The notes below the pieces were generated by a model. It ran no database searches and was not told where the DNA came from. It was given only the letters and a program-made list of their open reading frames with translations. Both the position numbers and the translations under genes were made by a program. Shown piece after piece: positions 14,527-17,543 of a stretch of 17,543 nucleotides of DNA. Within the stretch, counting starts at the first letter, position 1, and every line of letters begins with the position of its first letter. Source of the DNA: Aquificaceae bacterium (GTDB taxonomy: Bacteria > Aquificota > Aquificia > Aquificales > Aquificaceae); the NCBI GenBank assembly GCA_015490215.1, contig WFYH01000078.1:1-17543 (forward strand). The letters are read 5' to 3'.

Positions 14527-14564
14527 GGGTGACCAAATGCCGCCTGCCGGGTCCTCGGTCACCC
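14527..14564. promoter_or_regulatory. Long inverted repeat (8-bp arms) in the fumB / WD40 intergenic region
   Basis: GGGTGACC (14527-14534) and GGTCACCC (14557-14564) are perfect inverted arms whose centres are 30 bp apart, close to three helical turns, with GC-rich sequence between them. As RNA it is an 8-bp stem with a 22-nt loop; as DNA it could be a paired operator. The right arm falls where a -35 would lie for the TATAAG at 14580-14585. It is followed on the plus strand by TGTAAAAA, not a T-tract, so it is not a terminator for that direction. Confidence 0.5.
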
Positions 14565-14579
14565 TGTAAAAAGGCGGGG

Positions 14580-14585
14580 TATAAG
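14580..14585 (+). promoter_or_regulatory. Candidate -10 element for the WD40-dtd operon
   Basis: TATAAG (five of six matches to TATAAT) lies 51 nt before the WD40 start codon. No good -35 is present at 16-18 bp; that region is occupied by the right arm of the upstream inverted repeat, so activity might depend on a bound activator. If used, the transcript would begin just ahead of the 14595-14620 hairpin, giving a leader of about 45 nt. Confidence 0.35.
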
Positions 14586-14594
14586 TAGCCCGGC

Positions 14595-14620
14595 ACCGAG
14601 GCAGATTAGTAAGCCTCGGT
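14595..14620 (+). promoter_or_regulatory. Leader hairpin upstream of the WD40 gene
   Basis: ACCGAGGC (14595-14602) pairs perfectly with GCCTCGGT (14613-14620) around a 10-nt loop, AGATTAGTAA. It ends 5 nt before the Shine-Dalgarno GGAG (14626-14629) and 16 nt before the ATG. The first arm is also complementary to CCTCGGT at 14553-14559, so two mutually exclusive pairings exist if transcription starts upstream. It could influence translation or mRNA stability. It matches no riboswitch class that I know. Confidence 0.5.
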
Positions 14621-14636
14621 TAATCGGAGATAAGAG

Positions 14637-15542
14637 ATGGGGAGGCTCGTTTTGGTATTTCTGACAGTTCTGTGGGTGGCTTTCTCCCAGACGGTTATAA
14701 AGGCACATGAAGGAGCGGTTAGGGACATAGACCTTGCGGGAAAGTTCTTTGTAACCTGCGGTGATGACGGCTACATCAGGGTTTGGAACCTTCAAGGCAA
14801 GAAAATACTTGAGATAAAGAGTCACATAGGTCAGGTCCTTTCCGTAGCCATAAACAAGAGGGGCTTTATAGCCTCCGCCGGGGACGACAGGGTTATAAGG
14901 ATCTGGAGGCTTCCTTTAGGCAAGCTGGTTAAGGTGCTGAGGGACCACGAGGAATACGTCAGGGCTTTGGCTTTTTCAAGGCACGGAAGGAGGTTAGCCT
15001 CCGGAGATGATCTGTGGGAAATTAGGCTCTGGGATGCGGTTGAGTGGAAGCTCTTGGGCAGGTTTAAAGGGCACGAAGGGTGGGTTTACTCGATTGATTT
15101 CTCCCCTACCGAGGACATCTTCGCCTCTGCAAGCAAGGACAACACGGTTCGCATCTGGTATAGCGACAGAAGGTCAATAGTCCTCAAAGGTCACAAGGAC
15201 TACGTTTACGATCTTTCCTTTTCCCCTGACGGAAGGAGGCTTGTCTCTGTGGGCAACGACGGCTACGTAATAGTTTGGGATGTTAAAAAGCTAAAGATAG
15301 TAAAAAGGTTCAAAGCCCATGAGGGAGCTATTTATACGGTCCACTACTCTCCGAAAGGTAACCTGATAGCAACCGCAGGCTTTGACGGTAAGGTCAAACT
15401 CTGGAGCACAAGAAATTGGAAGCCGGTGGCGGTTCTTAAGGGTCACAAGGGAGCGATAGTCAGGCTTAGGTTTTCTCCCGACGGGAAGAGGCTCGTAACT
15501 GCCGATGACAGGGGGTGGGTTATAATCTGGAAGGTCCGATGA
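14637..15542 (+). CDS. Exported seven-bladed WD40 beta-propeller protein
   Basis: A 301-residue protein made only of a signal peptide and WD40 repeats. Residues 1-18 (RLVLVFLTVLWVAFSQ) form a cleavable signal peptide, so the propeller is periplasmic or secreted. Seven repeats follow, starting near residues 22, 63, 104, 145, 186, 227 and 269, each with a (G/A/S/D)H start, an SPDG-like turn and an IW/VW/LW end (for example KGHKDYVYDLSFSPDGRRL). Seven repeats close one propeller, with no spare domain, so it is probably a binding scaffold rather than an enzyme; the ligand is unknown. The start has GGAG at 14626-14629, 7 nt upstream. The stop overlaps the dtd start (ATGA), so the two are co-translated. 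Most bacterial WD40 domains are cytoplasmic and fused to other domains, which makes this minimal exported form unusual. Confidence 0.9.
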   Translation: MGRLVLVFLTVLWVAFSQTVIKAHEGAVRDIDLAGKFFVTCGDDGYIRVWNLQGKKILEIKSHIGQVLSVAINKRGFIASAGDDRVIRIWRLPLGKLVKVLRDHEEYVRALAFSRHGRRLASGDDLWEIRLWDAVEWKLLGRFKGHEGWVYSIDFSPTEDIFASASKDNTVRIWYSDRRSIVLKGHKDYVYDLSFSPDGRRLVSVGNDGYVIVWDVKKLKIVKRFKAHEGAIYTVHYSPKGNLIATAGFDGKVKLWSTRNWKPVAVLKGHKGAIVRLRFSPDGKRLVTADDRGWVIIWKVR

Positions 15543-15985
15543 GGGCGGTAATCCAAAGGGTCCTTGAGTCCCATGTCAAGGTGGACGGCGAGGTTGTAGG
15601 TAGTATAGGAAAAGGGTTAAACATACTGCTCGGTGTAAAGAAAGGGGATACTTACGAGGATATTCAAAAGCTCGTAAAAAAAATAGCTAACCTAAGGATC
15701 TTTGAGGACGAAAAGGGGAAGTTTCAGCACTCCCTGCTTGATGTGGGCGGGGAAGTCCTCATCATCTCCCAATTTACCCTTTATGCAAATGTAAAAAAAG
15801 GACGGAGACCGAGCTTTGAAGAGGCAGAGGAACCTTCCAGAGCCAAAGAGCTTTACGAACTCTTCGTTGAGGAATTCAGGAAAACAGGTCTTAAGGTGGA
15901 AACGGGCATATTCGGAGCCATGATGGATGTCTATATAAGGAACTGGGGACCCGTTACCGTAATTGTGGACTCCGAAGCGCTCTGA
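15539..15985 (+). CDS. dtd: D-aminoacyl-tRNA deacylase (D-Tyr-tRNA deacylase)
   Basis: A 148-residue cytoplasmic enzyme that hydrolyses D-amino acids and glycine mischarged on tRNA, keeping translation homochiral. It starts with the family N-terminus MRAVIQRVLESHVKVDG, has LNILLGVKKGD, the active-site SQFTLYANVKKGRRPSF (the family SQFTL motif with the catalytic Thr) and, near the end, NWGPVTVIVDS (the cross-subunit Gly-cisPro motif; most homologues have NDGPVT, here Trp replaces Asp). Full length for the family. I use the ATG at 15539, which overlaps the WD40 stop as ATGA; an ATG 24 nt upstream would add eight residues foreign to the family. Confidence 0.95.
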   Translation: MRAVIQRVLESHVKVDGEVVGSIGKGLNILLGVKKGDTYEDIQKLVKKIANLRIFEDEKGKFQHSLLDVGGEVLIISQFTLYANVKKGRRPSFEEAEEPSRAKELYELFVEEFRKTGLKVETGIFGAMMDVYIRNWGPVTVIVDSEAL

Positions 15986-16014
15986 GACTATGTTATAAGA
16001 GGGGGTTACAAGAT

Positions 16015-16452
16015 ATGAGCGCTAAAAAGAGAACGATCATTGAGTGTGTAGGTCCATGCCTTGAGAAGATCAAAGAGCATGCGGAACTTAAGGAGATCTA
16101 CAAAAGGCTTGCTCAGGAGGAGGAAAAGAAGGTTGAGGGCATACTCTCCGAGAAGATAGAGGACTACCACAAGAAGGTTACCTCTTACGTTCTTGACCTT
16201 TTAGAGAGCATAAAGGCAAACAGGGAGACCTATGAGAACCTGAAGTCTGAGGAGGAAAGGAAGCAGGTAAAAGAGGAGCTTGAAGACCTTGAGAAGGAAC
16301 TTTATTGCTGTCTGTCGGAGATATTTGAGCTTTACCATTACTTCAGAACCTTGGAAGAACTTTCCGATCAGCAGGCGGAGCAGGCTTTAAACATACCCAT
16401 CAGGGTGGTTTATGAGCTTCTCCTTGAGCTTAAGAAGTGCCCTTCTTCCTGA
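16015..16452 (+). CDS. Helical cysteine-containing protein, unknown function
   Basis: A 145-residue soluble protein, predicted almost wholly alpha-helical and highly charged, with long Lys/Glu-rich segments that look like antiparallel coiled coils (about 16-75 and 78-125) and a last short helix (127-141). Cysteines are at 11, 15, 98, 99 and 142; C11-x3-C15 and C98-C99 with His22, His52 and His108 could form a metal or redox site, but no known motif fits. There is no signal peptide or membrane segment. The ATG at 16015 has GAGGGGG about 9 nt upstream. It follows dtd after 29 nt on the same strand, so it may belong to the WD40-dtd operon. Its last 14 codons overlap the end of convergent mtaB. 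I do not recognise the family. Confidence 0.7.
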   Translation: MSAKKRTIIECVGPCLEKIKEHAELKEIYKRLAQEEEKKVEGILSEKIEDYHKKVTSYVLDLLESIKANRETYENLKSEEERKQVKEELEDLEKELYCCLSEIFELYHYFRTLEELSDQQAEQALNIPIRVVYELLLELKKCPSS

Positions 16453-17543
16453 GGAATCTGAACTTCAATAACCTTGCCCGGCTGGGCATTTGCATTCCCC
16501 TCAAGGTATATGTAGTTCTCGGTAAGGAGTCTTCCGTCCCCCAATACGGTAGCTCTCAGCCTTTTTCCCCTGTTCTTTTCAAAAAACTCCTGTCTTTTCC
16601 TCATGTCCAGATCTTTTAGAATCCTTACCCTTTCCTTTTTAACCCTTTCGGGGACCTTGGGCTTCATGGTGCTCGCTTTCGTGGAAGGTCTATCCGAATA
16701 GGGGAATATGTGCATATAGGCTATTGGGAGTCTTTCAAGAAAGCGGTAGGTCTCTTCAAAGTCCTTTTCCGTTTCTGTGGGGAAGCCCACTATCACATCC
16801 GTGCCTATTGCGGTCTCGGGTCTTGCTTTTACTATCTTCTCCACAAGTTCCTCATATTCACCCGCGGTGTATCCCCTTTCCATCAGCTCAAGTATCCTGT
16901 CGCAACCACTTTGCAAAGAAAGGTGAAAGTGGGGCGCTATCTTTTCTTCCCCAAGGATAAGGTCTAAAAGCTTCCCGTCTATCTCCGCCATGTGCAGGGA
17001 GGAGAGCCTGATCAGCTCTATCCCTTCTATCTTGATAAGTTCCCTAAGGAGCTTCACCAGAGAGGTTCCCATGTCCCAGCCGTATTGGGAGAGTTGGGTT
17101 CCCGTAAGGACAATCTCCTGAAAGCCTTGTGCTGCTACCCTCCTGACCTGCTGAATGATCTTATCGGGAGGTGCGCTCCTTACCTTGCCTCGGGCAAAGG
17201 GTATAACGCAGAAGGTGCAAAATTTGTTGCAACCCTCTTGAACCTTTATAAAGGGTCTTGACTCTTCAAAGTAAAGGACGCTGTCAAAGTGCCTCAGTTC
17301 TTTCTGCCTAAATATCTCTCCCACAAAAACTCCCTTTCTTTTGTCTTGGAGAAACTCCTCGACGAGCTTCAAGATTTCAGATTTGTGGGTGTTTCCCACC
17401 ACAAGGTCTACCTCTTTGAGCTTCGCAAGCTCTTGGGGGTTTACCTGAGCGTAACAGCCCGTAGCTACCACCACCGCCTCTGGGTTTCTCCTTTTTGCCT
17501 GATATATGGCTTGACGGGAGGATCTGTCCCCGCCTACGGTCAC
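16410..17543 (-). CDS. mtaB: tRNA (N6-threonylcarbamoyladenosine(37)-C2)-methylthiotransferase MtaB, 5' end missing
   Basis: 377 codons are visible; the N-terminal 45-50 residues lie beyond the window end, so the first codon here is internal. It is a radical-SAM methylthiotransferase that converts t6A37 to ms2t6A37 in tRNAs reading ANN codons. The remaining N-terminal cluster domain shows SSRQAI and ATGCYAQ (Cys30 of the fragment is a 4Fe-4S ligand). The radical-SAM core has GCNKFCTFCVIPFARGKVRS with Cys105, Cys109 and Cys112, then LTGTQLSQYG, LIRLSSLH and HFHLSLQSGCD. A short TRAM-like end (about 310-377) binds tRNA. The FCTFCVIPFARG and RLSSLH pattern fits MtaB rather than MiaB or RimO. The 3' end overlaps the convergent helical protein gene by 43 nt. 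Confidence 0.9.
   Translation of the reverse strand: MTVGGDRSSRQAIYQAKRRNPEAVVVATGCYAQVNPQELAKLKEVDLVVGNTHKSEILKLVEEFLQDKRKGVFVGEIFRQKELRHFDSVLYFEESRPFIKVQEGCNKFCTFCVIPFARGKVRSAPPDKIIQQVRRVAAQGFQEIVLTGTQLSQYGWDMGTSLVKLLRELIKIEGIELIRLSSLHMAEIDGKLLDLILGEEKIAPHFHLSLQSGCDRILELMERGYTAGEYEELVEKIVKARPETAIGTDVIVGFPTETEKDFEETYRFLERLPIAYMHIFPYSDRPSTKASTMKPKVPERVKKERVRILKDLDMRKRQEFFEKNRGKRLRATVLGDGRLLTENYIYLEGNANAQPGKVIEVQIPQEEGHFLSSRRSS

Noticed and set aside
14527..14620. A tRNA, SRP RNA or known riboswitch in the fumB/WD40 gap
   Set aside because: There is no T-loop GTTCRA, no SRP GGAA tetraloop core, and none of the conserved cores I know (TPP, cobalamin, SAM, c-di-GMP, fluoride, preQ1). The structure is kept as unassigned.
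15515..15538. Dtd start at the ATG at 15515
   Set aside because: The eight added residues are foreign to the family; MRAVIQRV is the usual Dtd N-terminus and its ATG overlaps the WD40 stop.
1..17543. CRISPR array, insertion sequence, prophage, toxin-antitoxin or defence island
   Set aside because: No regularly spaced repeats, transposase, integrase, att-like direct repeats or recognisable toxin/antitoxin pairs were seen; every larger ORF is a housekeeping or envelope gene.

Overview
The window looks like part of an Aquificaceae chromosome (Aquifex / Hydrogenobacter / Thermocrinis type), a thermophilic, chemolithoautotrophic, Gram-negative bacterium. The best single indicator is MraY: it is 359 residues long and its catalytic residues fall at Asp117, Asp118, Asp265 and His324-326, the numbering known for Aquifex aeolicus MraY. 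Other support is a class I fumarase beta subunit (consistent with a reductive TCA cycle), LptD (outer membrane), a periplasmic di-heme peroxidase, very tight gene packing, and Arg/Ile codon use dominated by AGG/AGA and ATA, as in thermophiles. The genus cannot be fixed from this window.

Layout. 1-2223 (minus strand): the 5' part of a cation diffusion facilitator gene, then yaaA, epmA (EF-P lysylation) and a small membrane/coiled-coil protein; the last three form a tight operon. 2315-6593 (plus strand): a promoter, tRNA-Ala(GGC), tRNA-Lys(UUU), a SPOUT RNA methyltransferase, mraY, a NurA-domain nuclease and a GspE/PilB-type ATPase follow each other with gaps of 13, 20, 3, 13 and -4 nt, apparently one mixed tRNA/mRNA unit. 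6580-10123 (minus): lptD and an EmrB/QacA-type MFS transporter. 10147-12615 (plus): an acyl-adenylate synthetase-ACP-PlsC three-domain protein. 12653-13729 (minus): a di-heme cytochrome c peroxidase with a clear sigma70-type promoter. 13844-14466 (minus): fumB and a possible 20-codon ORF. 14467-14636: a divergent intergenic region rich in inverted repeats. 14637-16452 (plus): an exported seven-bladed WD40 protein, dtd, and a cysteine-containing helical protein of unknown function. 16410-17543 (minus): mtaB, cut by the window end.

Themes are envelope biogenesis (MraY, LptD, acyl transfer, GspE ATPase, EmrB-like pump), tRNA and translation quality control (two tRNAs, SPOUT methyltransferase, EpmA, Dtd, MtaB) and periplasmic redox defence. 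No mobile element, CRISPR array or phage gene is visible, and no gene-free stretch exceeds about 170 nt. I see no clearly new multi-gene system. The best leads are the structured region ahead of the exported WD40 gene, the three-domain acyl activation/transfer protein, the tRNA-mRNA mixed operon with an SPOUT methyltransferase of uncertain substrate, and the unassigned small proteins.
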